From positions 62,001-126,000 of the forward strand of contig NZ_JAYFNG010000019.1 in NCBI RefSeq assembly GCF_034933565.1: a stretch of DNA of 64,000 bases. Direction: 5' to 3'. The translations under genes were made by a program, and so were the position numbers. Source of the DNA: Raineyella sp034933565. GTDB lineage: Bacteria; Actinomycetota; Actinomycetes; Propionibacteriales; Propionibacteriaceae. Under the pieces are notes generated by a model. The model did not search any database. It worked only from the letters and a program-made list of their open reading frames with translations, and was not told the DNA's origin. Shown here piece by piece: positions 35,488 through 43,438 of the stretch. Each line of letters opens with the position of its first letter. The stretch's first letter is position 1.

Positions 35488-35532
35488 TTTCCGCGGATAC
35501 CTGGGTATCCGCGGAAACGCGCGGACGTCCGC
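35488..35532. terminator. CCGCGGA palindrome cluster downstream of tRNA-Gln
   Basis: A perfect 13-base stem joins TTTCCGCGGATAC (35488-35500) to its complement at 35505-35517, with the tetraloop CTGG. Directly beside it is the palindrome GCGGACGTCCGC (35521-35532). Read on the minus strand, the cluster follows the tRNA 3' end by about 40 bases and probably terminates it. Confidence 0.6.
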
Positions 35533-35573
35533 GGGAATCCTCGCCCTCGGCGCCCGATGGCGACGGCCCTCGA

Positions 35574-35655
35574 TGGCTCCCCGGGCAGGAGTCGAACCTG
35601 CGTCGCTTGTCCTGATTCAAAGTCAGGCGGGCCCTGCCGACAGACCAACCGGGGA
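35574..35655 (-). tRNA. tRNA-Gln(UUG)
   Basis: This is a cloverleaf with acceptor TCCCCGG/CCGGGGA, anticodon stem CCTGA/TCAGG with loop CTTTGAA (anticodon TTG) and T-arm GCAGG-TTCGACT-CCTGC. The discriminator is G, and CCA is encoded at 35576-35574. The region between the anticodon and T stems is nine bases (ACAAGCGAC), longer than the usual four or five, and the D-arm pairing includes a G-U. Confidence 0.87.
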
Positions 35656-35709
35656 ATGGCGTGAACCGCCCCAACTGTACGCAACGAACGGGCTCGCCGT
35701 CACCACGGC

Positions 35710-35880
35710 CCACCGGCAGGATCGCTCCATCGTCACCATGGCCGCTCCACCGTCACCATGGTGGCCCCACCGGCAGGATCGCTCCACCGTCACCATGGCC
35801 GCTCCACCGTCACCATGGCCGCCCCATCGGCAGGACAGCCCACCGTCACCGCGACCCACGCCGGGACCGCCCACTGTCAG
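35710..35880. repeat. 57-base period repeat between tRNA-Gln and the sulfurtransferase
   Basis: Units begin at 35710, 35767 and 35824 with CCA(C/T)CGGCAGGA. The first two are nearly identical and the third decays. Each unit contains two copies of an 18-base sub-repeat around CTCCACCGTCACCATGG. The gap 35656-35908 has no convincing gene. Confidence 0.9.
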
Positions 35881-35908
35881 GACGGCCCCACTGCCAGGAC
35901 AGTGGCCG

Positions 35909-36745
35909 CTATCCCCGCTCGGGCCCCATGGCCCGGGGCAGCGGGTGGTTCGACCACTGCGACCAGGAGCCCGGGAAGAGAGCGGCGTCGAAGCCGGCGA
36001 TCGCCAACGCGGCGATCTCATGGGCGGCGGTGATCCCGGAGCCGCAGTAGACGCCGATCGGGACCCCGTCACGTACGCCCAGGTCGGTGAACCGCCGACG
36101 CAGCTCATCGGCGGGCAGGAACCGGCCGTCGGGAGCCAGGTTGTCGCCGGTCGGCGCGCTCACGGCACCGGGGATGTGCCCGGGGTGCGGGTCGATCGGC
36201 TCGGTCTCACCGCGGTAGCGCTCCCCCGCCCGGGCATCCAGCAGCACGCCGGCCCGGGCGAGCTCGGCCACCCGGTCCAGCTCGACCGTGGGTGCCTGTC
36301 CGGAGTCGAGGACGACATCACCCGGCTCGGGGCTGGCCTCACCGGTCTCCAGCGGAAGTCCGGCCGCCTGCCAGGCCTGCAGGCCACCGTCCAGCAACCG
36401 CACGGCGTCGAAGCCGGCCCAGCGCAGCAGCCACCAGGCACGGGCTGCAGCCAGGCCGCCGGTCGCGTCGTACGCCACCACCCGGTCCCCCTGGCGGATC
36501 CCCCAGCGTCGGGCGGCCGCCTGGAAGTCGGTCGGGTCGGGCAGCGGGTGACGGCCCTCGGCGGCCGCCCCGGGCGAAGCCAGCTCGGTGTCCAGCGCCA
36601 CGTAGACCGCTGCGGGCAGATGCCCGTCGCGGAACCGGTCGTGACCGTACGGGTCGCCGAGCGCCCACCGGACGTCGAGCAGCACCGGCGCCTCCCCGCG
36701 GGAGATCTGCTCGTCCAGCTCCTGGGCAGTGATCAGTACGCTCAT
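35909..36745 (-). CDS. Thiosulfate/3-mercaptopyruvate sulfurtransferase
   Basis: This is a 278-residue two-domain rhodanese. The inactive N-terminal domain has LLDVRWALGDPYGHDRFRDGHLP, and the C-terminal domain carries the active-site loop YCGSGITA, with the catalytic cysteine near residue 235. It moves sulfur from thiosulfate or mercaptopyruvate to cyanide or another acceptor; the substrate is not decidable here. It has normal family length. It is divergent from the TetR gene, with repeats between them. Confidence 0.9.
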   Translation of the reverse strand: MSVLITAQELDEQISRGEAPVLLDVRWALGDPYGHDRFRDGHLPAAVYVALDTELASPGAAAEGRHPLPDPTDFQAAARRWGIRQGDRVVAYDATGGLAAARAWWLLRWAGFDAVRLLDGGLQAWQAAGLPLETGEASPEPGDVVLDSGQAPTVELDRVAELARAGVLLDARAGERYRGETEPIDPHPGHIPGAVSAPTGDNLAPDGRFLPADELRRRFTDLGVRDGVPIGVYCGSGITAAHEIAALAIAGFDAALFPGSWSQWSNHPLPRAMGPERG

Positions 36746-36806
36746 GCCAGCACGCTAGGCAGCAGCCGCCGCGAGGTCCAATCCGGCCGGCCCGGGCCCA
36801 CGGCCC

Positions 36807-36885
36807 GTGGGCGGGACCCGATCGAGCCGGACTGTGGGCGGGACCCGATCGGGCCGGCTCGTGAGCGGGACGATCGAGCCGGCTC
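36807..36885. repeat. Three 25-27-base tandem repeats upstream of the TetR gene
   Basis: Units at 36807-36833, 36834-36860 and 36861-36885 share GTG(G/A)GCGGGAC(CC)GATCG(A/G)GCCGG. They lie in the divergent promoter region between the sulfurtransferase and the TetR regulator, where they could be binding sites. Confidence 0.9.
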
Positions 36886-36956
36886 GGGCCCCGCCCACGG
36901 CAGCGGTCCGCAGGCCGCACCGACCCGACACGTACGCGGTCTGGAAGACTGGGCCC

Positions 36957-37652
36957 GTGGCATCCAGGAGCACCCCCGCAACACCCGCCGGCGAGACACC
37001 CGCCGGAGGTGGTGTCGTGCCCGGCCGGGCACGCGAGGGACGGACCCGGATGACGGCGGCGCAGCGGCGCGAGCAGCTCATCCACGTCGCCCGGGTGCTG
37101 TTCGCCGAGAAGGGGGTGGAGGGTACCACCGTCGAGGAGATCGCGGCCAGCGCCCACGTCTCCAAGCCGGTCGTGTACGAGCACTTCGGCGGCAAGGAGG
37201 GCCTCTATGCGGTGATCGTCGACCGCGAGCAGCGGACGTTGCTGGAGGCGATCCGGTCGGGCATCGACCAGGCGAAGGGGCCGCGGCGCAAGGTGGAGGC
37301 CGGCACGCTGGCCCTGCTGGGCTACATCGAGACCAACCCGGACGGCTTCCGGATCATCTCCCGGGACGCCCCGACCGGCTCCACCGGGACGTCGTTCGCC
37401 ACGATCCTCTCCGACGTCGCCTCCCAGGTGGAGGACATCCTCGGCGATGAGTTCCGTCGGCGGGGCCTGAAGGAGGAGATGGCCCCGATGTACGCGCAGA
37501 TGCTGGTCGGGATGATCGCCTACACCGGGCAGTGGTGGCTCGACGAGCGGGACCAGGACCGGGCCACGGTGGCCTCGAACATCCTCAACCTCGCCTGGAA
37601 CGGCCTGTCGCGGATGGTCGTCGATCCACAGATCTACACACCGCTCGACTGA
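36957..37652 (+). CDS. TetR family transcriptional regulator
   Basis: This is a 231-residue TetR repressor with the helix-turn-helix RVLFAEKGVEGTTVEEIAA and HVSKPVVYEHFGGKEGLYAVI. The ligand-binding half is wholly helical. The GTG at 36957 is chosen because RTRMTAAQRREQL, which usually precedes the first helix, is then internal; an ATG at 37050 is an alternative (200 residues). Its target is unknown, but the repeats just upstream make autoregulation plausible. The stop codon begins a TGACGTACG repeat. Confidence 0.87.
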   Translation: MASRSTPATPAGETPAGGGVVPGRAREGRTRMTAAQRREQLIHVARVLFAEKGVEGTTVEEIAASAHVSKPVVYEHFGGKEGLYAVIVDREQRTLLEAIRSGIDQAKGPRRKVEAGTLALLGYIETNPDGFRIISRDAPTGSTGTSFATILSDVASQVEDILGDEFRRRGLKEEMAPMYAQMLVGMIAYTGQWWLDERDQDRATVASNILNLAWNGLSRMVVDPQIYTPLD

Positions 37653-37748
37653 CGTACGTGACGTACGTGTTCCGCTGACGTCCGTGGCCCGTACCCCGCC
37701 GACGCGAGTGTTCCGCTGATGTCCGTGGCCCGTACTCCGCCGACGCGA
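37650..37748. repeat. Nested tandem repeats after the TetR stop codon
   Basis: TGACGTACG occurs twice from the stop codon (37650-37667). Two 41-base copies follow at 37667-37707 and 37708-37748 that differ at two positions and contain TGTTCCGCTGA and GTGGCCCGTAC. Confidence 0.93.
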
Positions 37749-37796
37749 ACGTCCTGCCGACGCCCGTGCCACACGGGTGCGGCACCGACCCAACGG

Positions 37797-38303
37797 CTAC
37801 CCGCCGGTCGGGGCCGGGTGCTCCAGCTCCCCGGCCAGGGTCCGCAGCAGGTCGGCGAGCTGGGCCGCGTCGTCGCCCGGCAGGACCGCCAGGATCCGTC
37901 GCTCGGCCGCGAGCAGGTCGACCAGGGCCCCGTCGACGGTCTCGAGACCCGCCCGGGTGAGGGTGACGACGACGCCGCGACCGTCGTGCGGGTCGGGGCC
38001 GCGCCGGACGAGCCCACGGGCGGCGAGCCGGTCCACCCGGTTGGTCATCGTGCCGGAGGTGACCATCGTCTCCTGCAACAGCCGGCCCGGTGACAGCTGG
38101 TAGGGCTCCCCCGAGCGCCGCAACGCTGCCAGGACGTCGAACTCCCAGGACACGATCGCATGCTGGGCGAAGGCGGCACTGCGCGAGTGGTCCAGCTGCT
38201 TGGCGACCCGGGTCACCCGGCTGAGCACCTGCATCGGCGCGAGGTCGAGGTCGGGACGCTCGCGACTCCAGTCGGCGATGAGCCGATCAACCTCGTCCTG
38301 CAT
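37797..38303 (-). CDS. MarR family transcriptional regulator
   Basis: This is a 168-residue winged-helix regulator. The recognition region is LSPGRLLQETMVTSGTMTNRVDRLAARGLV, followed by the wing RGPDPHDGRGVVVTLT. Helices at both ends would form the dimer. Its start overlaps the end of ispE by 17 bases on the same strand, so it is probably translated from the same transcript. Ligand and targets are unknown. Confidence 0.9.
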   Translation of the reverse strand: MQDEVDRLIADWSRERPDLDLAPMQVLSRVTRVAKQLDHSRSAAFAQHAIVSWEFDVLAALRRSGEPYQLSPGRLLQETMVTSGTMTNRVDRLAARGLVRRGPDPHDGRGVVVTLTRAGLETVDGALVDLLAAERRILAVLPGDDAAQLADLLRTLAGELEHPAPTGG

Positions 38304-39324
38304 GCGGGAATCCTATCGACGCGGGTGCGGTCACGACGTGGATGTCCCGCCCCGGCAGACCGACGCGCAGGGCGGTGGCCAGCACGGTCGCGTGCACCGC
38401 GTCGCGGGCCAGGAAGGCGCAGGTCGGGCCGGAGCCGGACACCATCCGGCCGACCGCCCCGGCCTCCTCGCCCGCCGCCAGCGTCGCAGCCAGGTCGGGC
38501 CGCAGCTCCAGGGCCGGCTCGGCGAGGTCGTTGCGCAGCGTCCGGGCCAGCGCGACCGGGTCCCCGCCCGCCAGTGCCGCCAGCAGCCCGTCGGGCACGA
38601 CCGGGGCCGGCACGCTCGCCGGCGGGTGCAACCGGTCGAACCGCCGGAACACCGCCGGGGTGGACAGCCCCTCCCCCGAGGTCACCAGCACCCAGTGGAA
38701 GACGTGGTCGACCCGTACGCCCGTCAGTCGCTCCCCGCGGCCGTGGCCGACCGCGGTCCCGCCGAGGAGGGTGAACGGGACGTCGCTGCCCAGCACCGCG
38801 CCGAGCTCCAGCAACGCCTCGCGGGGCAGGCCGAGCCCCCACAGCCGGTCGCAGGCCAGCAGCGCGGCGGCGGCGTCGGCGGAGCCGCCGGCCATCCCGC
38901 CGGCGACCGGGATGCCCTTGGCGATCGCCAGGTCGACGCCCCGGCGCGGGGCGTACGTCTCGCCGAGCAGGCGGGCGGCCCGGACCGCGAGGTTGTCCTC
39001 GGGTGCGCCCACCAGGTCGGCGCCCGGACCCTCGACGGTGACGGTGACCACCCCGGCCGGCGCGGCGGTCGCGGTCAGCTCGTCGAAGAGCGAGACCGAC
39101 TGGAAGACGGTGGCCAGGTCGTGGAAGCCGTCCTCGCGGCGCGGCCCCACGCACAGGGCCAGGTTGATCTTGCCCGGCACCCGCACCCGGACGGGGTCGC
39201 CGGGCTGCGTCCCGGTCACAGAAGAGCCGGGCGCCGAGGACTCGGCCACAGGTGTCCCGGTCACAGAAGAGCCGGGCGCGGACGGTTCGGTCACCGGCAT
39301 CCCCGCGCCGGACGGCCCGGTCAT
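38287..39324 (-). CDS. ispE: 4-diphosphocytidyl-2-C-methyl-D-erythritol kinase
   Basis: This is a GHMP kinase of the MEP isoprenoid pathway, about 345 residues. Conserved motifs are VPGKINLALCVGPRREDGFHDL at the start of the core, the ATP loop PVAGGMAGGSADAAAALL and the late GRMVSGSGPTCAFL. The true start is uncertain: the core begins near 39195, and the region before it encodes a Ser/Thr/Pro-rich stretch from two 26-base repeats (39209-39234, 39254-39279). ATG 39324 is used here; GTG 39354 or a later start are possible. It follows rsmA directly. Confidence 0.88.
   Translation of the reverse strand: MTGPSGAGMPVTEPSAPGSSVTGTPVAESSAPGSSVTGTQPGDPVRVRVPGKINLALCVGPRREDGFHDLATVFQSVSLFDELTATAAPAGVVTVTVEGPGADLVGAPEDNLAVRAARLLGETYAPRRGVDLAIAKGIPVAGGMAGGSADAAAALLACDRLWGLGLPREALLELGAVLGSDVPFTLLGGTAVGHGRGERLTGVRVDHVFHWVLVTSGEGLSTPAVFRRFDRLHPPASVPAPVVPDGLLAALAGGDPVALARTLRNDLAEPALELRPDLAATLAAGEEAGAVGRMVSGSGPTCAFLARDAVHATVLATALRVGLPGRDIHVVTAPASIGFPHAGRG
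39209..39279. repeat. 45-base period repeat in the ispE N-terminal region
   Basis: Identical 26-base stretches containing CCGGTCACAGAAGAGCCGGG lie at 39209-39234 and 39254-39279. They either encode a repeated SVTG/APGS-type peptide or lie before the real ispE start. Confidence 0.9.
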
Positions 39325-39346
39325 CGGGCGCTCGGTCACTGGCCGC

Positions 39347-40249
39347 TCAGTCACGGGGCACCTGCTCGGCGATGGCGGCGAAGTCGGCCACGGTGAGGGT
39401 CTCCCCGCGCGAGGTGGGATCGATCCCGGCCGCCACCAGGGCCTGGCTCGCGGCGGCCGACGAGCCGAAGACACCGGCCAGCGCCGAACGCAGCATCTTG
39501 CGGCGCTGGCCGAAAGCGGCGTCGATGACGGCGAACACCTGTTCGCGGGTGGCAGTGGTCGGCGGGGCGGGCCGGCGGGTGATCCGCACCAGCCCGGAAT
39601 CGACGTTCGGCACCGGCCAGAACACCGTCGGCGGCACGTTGCCGACCCGGGTCGCCTCGGCGTACCAGGCGACTTTGGCGCTGGGCACGCCGTACGTCCG
39701 CGACCCCGGCCCGGCGACGAGCCGGTCGGCGACCTCGGACTGCACCATCACCAGACCGTGCTCGATCGAGGGGAACAGCGCCAGCAGGTGCAGGATCACC
39801 GGCACGGAGACGTTGTACGGCAGATTGGCGACCAGTGCGGTGGCGGGGGCACCGGGAAGCTCGGTCACCGCCAGCGCGTCGCCGACGACGAGGGTGAAGC
39901 GGTCGGCCTGCCCCGGTGCCCGCTCCGCCACGGTCCGTGGCAGCCGGCCGGCGAGCAGTTCGTCGATCTCGATCGCGGTGACGGATCCGGCGACCTCGAG
40001 CAGTCCGAGGGTCAGCGACCCCAGACCGGGCCCGACCTCGACGACCCGGTCGTCCGGCCCGAGCCCGGCGAGGGCGACGATCCGGCGGACGGTGTTGGCG
40101 TCGGTGACGAAGTTCTGCCCGCGGGTCTTGGTCGGGCGCAGCTCCAGTTCGGCGGCCAGCGCCCGCACCGTGCTGGGATCCAGCAGGGCCGGCCCGCTCG
40201 GCGACGCCGCCTCGTCGCGCTGCGTCGTGTTCTCCTCGGGTGCTCCCAC
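39347..40249 (-). CDS. rsmA: 16S rRNA dimethyladenosine methyltransferase
   Basis: This is a 300-residue KsgA/RsmA that dimethylates two adjacent adenines near the 3' end of 16S rRNA. The AdoMet loop is VEVGPGLGSLTLGLL, the catalytic motif is VANLPYNVSVPVIL and the downstream FWPVPNVDSGLVRI is characteristic. It starts at a GTG without an evident ribosome site; no better start is visible. It is part of the actinobacterial order tatD-rpf-rsmA-ispE. Confidence 0.94.
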   Translation of the reverse strand: MGAPEENTTQRDEAASPSGPALLDPSTVRALAAELELRPTKTRGQNFVTDANTVRRIVALAGLGPDDRVVEVGPGLGSLTLGLLEVAGSVTAIEIDELLAGRLPRTVAERAPGQADRFTLVVGDALAVTELPGAPATALVANLPYNVSVPVILHLLALFPSIEHGLVMVQSEVADRLVAGPGSRTYGVPSAKVAWYAEATRVGNVPPTVFWPVPNVDSGLVRITRRPAPPTTATREQVFAVIDAAFGQRRKMLRSALAGVFGSSAAASQALVAAGIDPTSRGETLTVADFAAIAEQVPRD

Positions 40250-40316
40250 GGGTCCGTACGTTATCAGCGCAGCCGGCCGGCGGAGCGCCGTGACGGTTCC
40301 GGTGCCGGGAGCCGGA

Positions 40317-41294
40317 TCAGCGCAGGCCGAGCTTCGAGGTGCAGGCGGGCCAGGCACCCCAGCCCTGGGCGGCCTGCACCTTGGTGGCGATGGCGATCTG
40401 CTCGGCCTTGCTGGCCGAGCTCGGCAGGCCCGAACCGCCGTACGCACGCCAGGTGGACAGGTTGAACTGCAGGCCGCCGTAGTAGCCGTTGCCGGTGTTG
40501 ATCGCCCAGTTGCCGCCCGACTCGCACTGGGCGATCTGGTCCCAGACACCCGCCGGCGCCGAGCTGCTGCTGGAGCTGGAGCCGGACGACTTCGTGGTGC
40601 TGGTGGTGGCCTTCTTGGCCGTGCTGGTCGTCGTGCTCGACGACGTGGTCGGCTTCGGGGCCGGCTTGGGTGCCGCGACCGGCTCCGGCTTCGGGGCGCG
40701 AGTGATGGCGACCTTCAGGCCGTCGGTCAGCACGGTGGTGAGACCGGGATCGACCTTGTCCCCGTCGGCGAGGGAGACCTTCTGCTCCTTGAGCAGGTCG
40801 TCGACGGTCCGGGTGGTCGAGATGACCTCCTGGGACCTGCCGTCGACATCGAGCTGGACCTTCTTGGGCGTCTCGACGCTGAACGACAGGCCCTCGCGGC
40901 CGATGCCGCTGGACCGGCTGGTCGAGACGAGCGTGTTGGCGTCGGCCAGCTGCAGCATCCCGAGCACCTGGTCGACCGAGGTGGCGGTGGTCCAGATGGT
41001 GCGCGCCTGGCCGTCGATGGTGACGGTGACCGGACGGGCGTACTGGACCGAGATCTGCTCGCCCTCGGCGAGGGTGGAGTCGGCGGACGGGGCGACGACG
41101 TCATGCTCGCTGAGTGTGATGCCCTTGGTGGACAGCGCCTGCCCGACGGTGCCGGCGTACGTCCGGAACTGGGTGGGCGTCCCGTCCAGGGACACCGTGA
41201 CGGTCTTGGCGAGGGCCTCGTTGACACCCACCGTCCCGAGTCCGAGCGTCAGCACGGTGCCGGTGGCGATGAAGGCGATGGTCTTCTTCTTCAC
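40317..41294 (-). CDS. Resuscitation-promoting factor (RpfB-like)
   Basis: This is a 325-residue secreted muralytic protein. A signal peptide (VKKKTIAFIATGTVLTLGLGTVGV, in outline) precedes three DUF348-type repeats to about residue 215, a Ser/Thr-rich linker and the lysozyme-like Rpf domain. That domain has WDQIAQCESGGNWAINTGNG with the catalytic Glu, and GGLQFNLSTWRAYGG. It cuts peptidoglycan and helps dormant cells regrow. The GTG at 41294 has GGGAG upstream and yields a clean signal peptide; an ATG at 41459 would add a basic cytosolic leader of 55 residues. Confidence 0.9.
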   Translation of the reverse strand: MKKKTIAFIATGTVLTLGLGTVGVNEALAKTVTVSLDGTPTQFRTYAGTVGQALSTKGITLSEHDVVAPSADSTLAEGEQISVQYARPVTVTIDGQARTIWTTATSVDQVLGMLQLADANTLVSTSRSSGIGREGLSFSVETPKKVQLDVDGRSQEVISTTRTVDDLLKEQKVSLADGDKVDPGLTTVLTDGLKVAITRAPKPEPVAAPKPAPKPTTSSSTTTSTAKKATTSTTKSSGSSSSSSSAPAGVWDQIAQCESGGNWAINTGNGYYGGLQFNLSTWRAYGGSGLPSSASKAEQIAIATKVQAAQGWGAWPACTSKLGLR

Positions 41295-41493
41295 GAAGGG
41301 GTTCTCCCGCTCGACTGTCGGGCGATGCGCGCCCAATTCCTGCAACGTCACGGAACGATAACGTCGCAACCTGTTCGTGATCAAATCGGCCGATCGGCGC
41401 GGCGCCGCCGCGGACCGTCGGGCGGGTCCCTGCGCAGCTCGGCGACCGCGTTCCGTCATGGCGTGTTTCCCCTTGTCAGCAGGCATGGTGAGG

Positions 41494-42390
41494 TCAGCGG
41501 GCGGGGTCGGGGCCGGCGCTCCGGGCCGGCCAGGAGCCACCGAAGGCATCGTGGGTGTTCTGCACCAGGACGGCACACAGCTCGGCGATCGCGATCCCGC
41601 GCCGCTCGGCCAGGAACCGGACGGTGTGCGGGACGAGGTAGCTGGCGTTGGGCCAGCCGCGCCGCGGCACGGGAGTGAGGAAGGGCGCGTCGCTCTCCAC
41701 CAGCACCCGGTCCAGCGGCGCCACGTCGAACGCCTCCCGCAACGCCTCGTTGGCCGGGAACGTCACCGTGCCGGGGAAGGACAGCCAGGCGCCCCGGTCG
41801 AGGAACATCCGGGCGTCGGCGGCATCGCCGGAGAAGCAGTGCATGACGAGCCGGTCGGGCACGCCCTCGGCGTCGAGGATCTCCACGATCGGCCGGTGGG
41901 CGTCGCGGTCGTGCACCACGACCGTACGGCCGTGCCGGGCGGCGATGGCCAGGTGCGCGGCGAACGCCTCGCGCTGGGCGCTGCGGCCGCGTCCCTCCGA
42001 GGTGCGGTAGTAGTCCAGGCCGGTCTCCCCCACGGCCCGGACGACGTCCGGACGCGGATCACCGGCCAGCGTCTCGATCTCGCGCAGCGCCTCGTCGAGG
42101 CCGGCCCGCCCGGCCCGCTCGGCGAGGCGGGCGGCGTCATTGGGGTGGAGGGCGACGGTGGCGACCACCGACGGCTCCCGGGCGGCCAGCTCGAGCGCCC
42201 ACCGGGAGCTCTCGACGTCGCAGCCGACCTGGACGGTGCGCGTGACGCCGACCGAGCCAGCGCGCTGCAGCAGGTCGTCCACGGCGAGGCCGGTGTACTC
42301 CGCGGTCGTGTCCAGGTGGGTGTGGGAATCGGTGACCGGCGCGGGCAGCGCCTCGGGCATCGGTGCAGGGGTGTCCTTCACGGGCCGCAT
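41494..42390 (-). CDS. tatD: TatD family metal-dependent hydrolase
   Basis: This is a 298-residue TIM-barrel DNase/hydrolase. Metal ligands are visible as DSHTHLD (His 23 and 25), VRAVGETGLDYY, VVVHDRDAH, MHCFSGD and LVESDAPFLTP. Family members degrade DNA from the 3' end. It lies between rsmI and rpf on the minus strand, its usual place in Actinobacteria. Confidence 0.93.
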   Translation of the reverse strand: MRPVKDTPAPMPEALPAPVTDSHTHLDTTAEYTGLAVDDLLQRAGSVGVTRTVQVGCDVESSRWALELAAREPSVVATVALHPNDAARLAERAGRAGLDEALREIETLAGDPRPDVVRAVGETGLDYYRTSEGRGRSAQREAFAAHLAIAARHGRTVVVHDRDAHRPIVEILDAEGVPDRLVMHCFSGDAADARMFLDRGAWLSFPGTVTFPANEALREAFDVAPLDRVLVESDAPFLTPVPRRGWPNASYLVPHTVRFLAERRGIAIAELCAVLVQNTHDAFGGSWPARSAGPDPAR

Positions 42391-42547
42391 CCTACGGCCC
42401 TCCCGTGTCGCGGCGTCAGCGCCCCCGGCAGCAGTGGGATCGGGAGCACCTCGGACGGTGGCGTCAGCAGCGCCACCGGCAATGGGGTCGGACGTTCCTC
42501 AGCCAGCAGGGTCAGGGGCGCCACGGGCGACTCGGGGCGGAAGCGTC

Positions 42548-43399
42548 TCAGGCGTCCGTGTCGAGGGCGGCCCGGTAGAGGTCGTTGCTGCCCAGACCGG
42601 TCTGGGCGGCCACCTGCTTGGCGGCCTCCTTGAGCCGCAGCCCGCCCTCGTGCAGCTGCCGCACCCGGGCGACCGCCGCCCCCTCGTCGACGACCGGCTC
42701 AGCCGCCCCCTGGACGACCACGGTGATCTCCCCACGGGCCCCCGTCGCGGCCCAGTCGGCCAGCTCGGCCAGCGGCCCGCGGACGACCTCCTCGTACGTC
42801 TTGGTGAGCTCCCGGCAGACCGCCGCCGGACGGTCCGCGCCGAGCACCGCGGCGGCATCGGTGAGGAAGTCGGCCAGCCGGTGCGGCGCCTCGAAGAACA
42901 CCATGGTGCGCCGCTCGTCGGCGAGATCGGTGAACCGGCGGCGGCGCTCCCCCGACTTGCGCGGCAGGAAGCCCTCGAAGCAGAACCGGTCCACCGGCAG
43001 CCCGGACACGGCCAGCGCGGTGAGCACCGCCGACGGGCCGGGCACGGCGGTCACCCGGATGCCCGCCTCGACGGCGGCCCGGACCAGCCGGTAGCCCGGA
43101 TCGGAGACCGACGGCATGCCCGCGTCGGTCACCACCACCACGCGGTGGCCGTCGCGCAGCTCCTGCACCAGCCCGGGCGTACGGAACGCCTCGTTGCCCT
43201 CGAAGAAGGAGACGACACGCCCGGCCACTTCGAGCCCCATCCGCCGCAGCAGGTCGAGGAACCGGCGGGTGTCCTCGGCGGCGATGACGTCGGCCTGCGA
43301 CAGCGCGGTCCGCAGGGCCGGGGAGACCGCATCGATGTCTCCGATCGGGGCTCCTGCGAGCACCAGTAGCCCTTCGCCGGGCGTCGCTGCAGCCTGCAC
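42548..43399 (-). CDS. rsmI: 16S rRNA ribose methyltransferase RsmI
   Basis: This is a 283-residue tetrapyrrole-methylase-fold enzyme that 2'-O-methylates C1402 of 16S rRNA. Typical parts are GLLVLAGAPIGDIDAVSPAL at the N-terminus, ITAVPGPSAVLTALAVSGL-like sequence (here VTAVPGPSAVLTALAVSGL), FEGFLPRKSGER and MVFFEAPHRL. GTG 43399 with AAGGAGAG upstream is chosen. It diverges from the mannosyltransferase gene across 39 bases. Confidence 0.94.
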   Translation of the reverse strand: MQAAATPGEGLLVLAGAPIGDIDAVSPALRTALSQADVIAAEDTRRFLDLLRRMGLEVAGRVVSFFEGNEAFRTPGLVQELRDGHRVVVVTDAGMPSVSDPGYRLVRAAVEAGIRVTAVPGPSAVLTALAVSGLPVDRFCFEGFLPRKSGERRRRFTDLADERRTMVFFEAPHRLADFLTDAAAVLGADRPAAVCRELTKTYEEVVRGPLAELADWAATGARGEITVVVQGAAEPVVDEGAAVARVRQLHEGGLRLKEAAKQVAAQTGLGSNDLYRAALDTDA

Positions 43400-43438
43400 T
43401 CTGATCTCTCCTTGCCGGTGGCTCCGTACGATGGCGGC

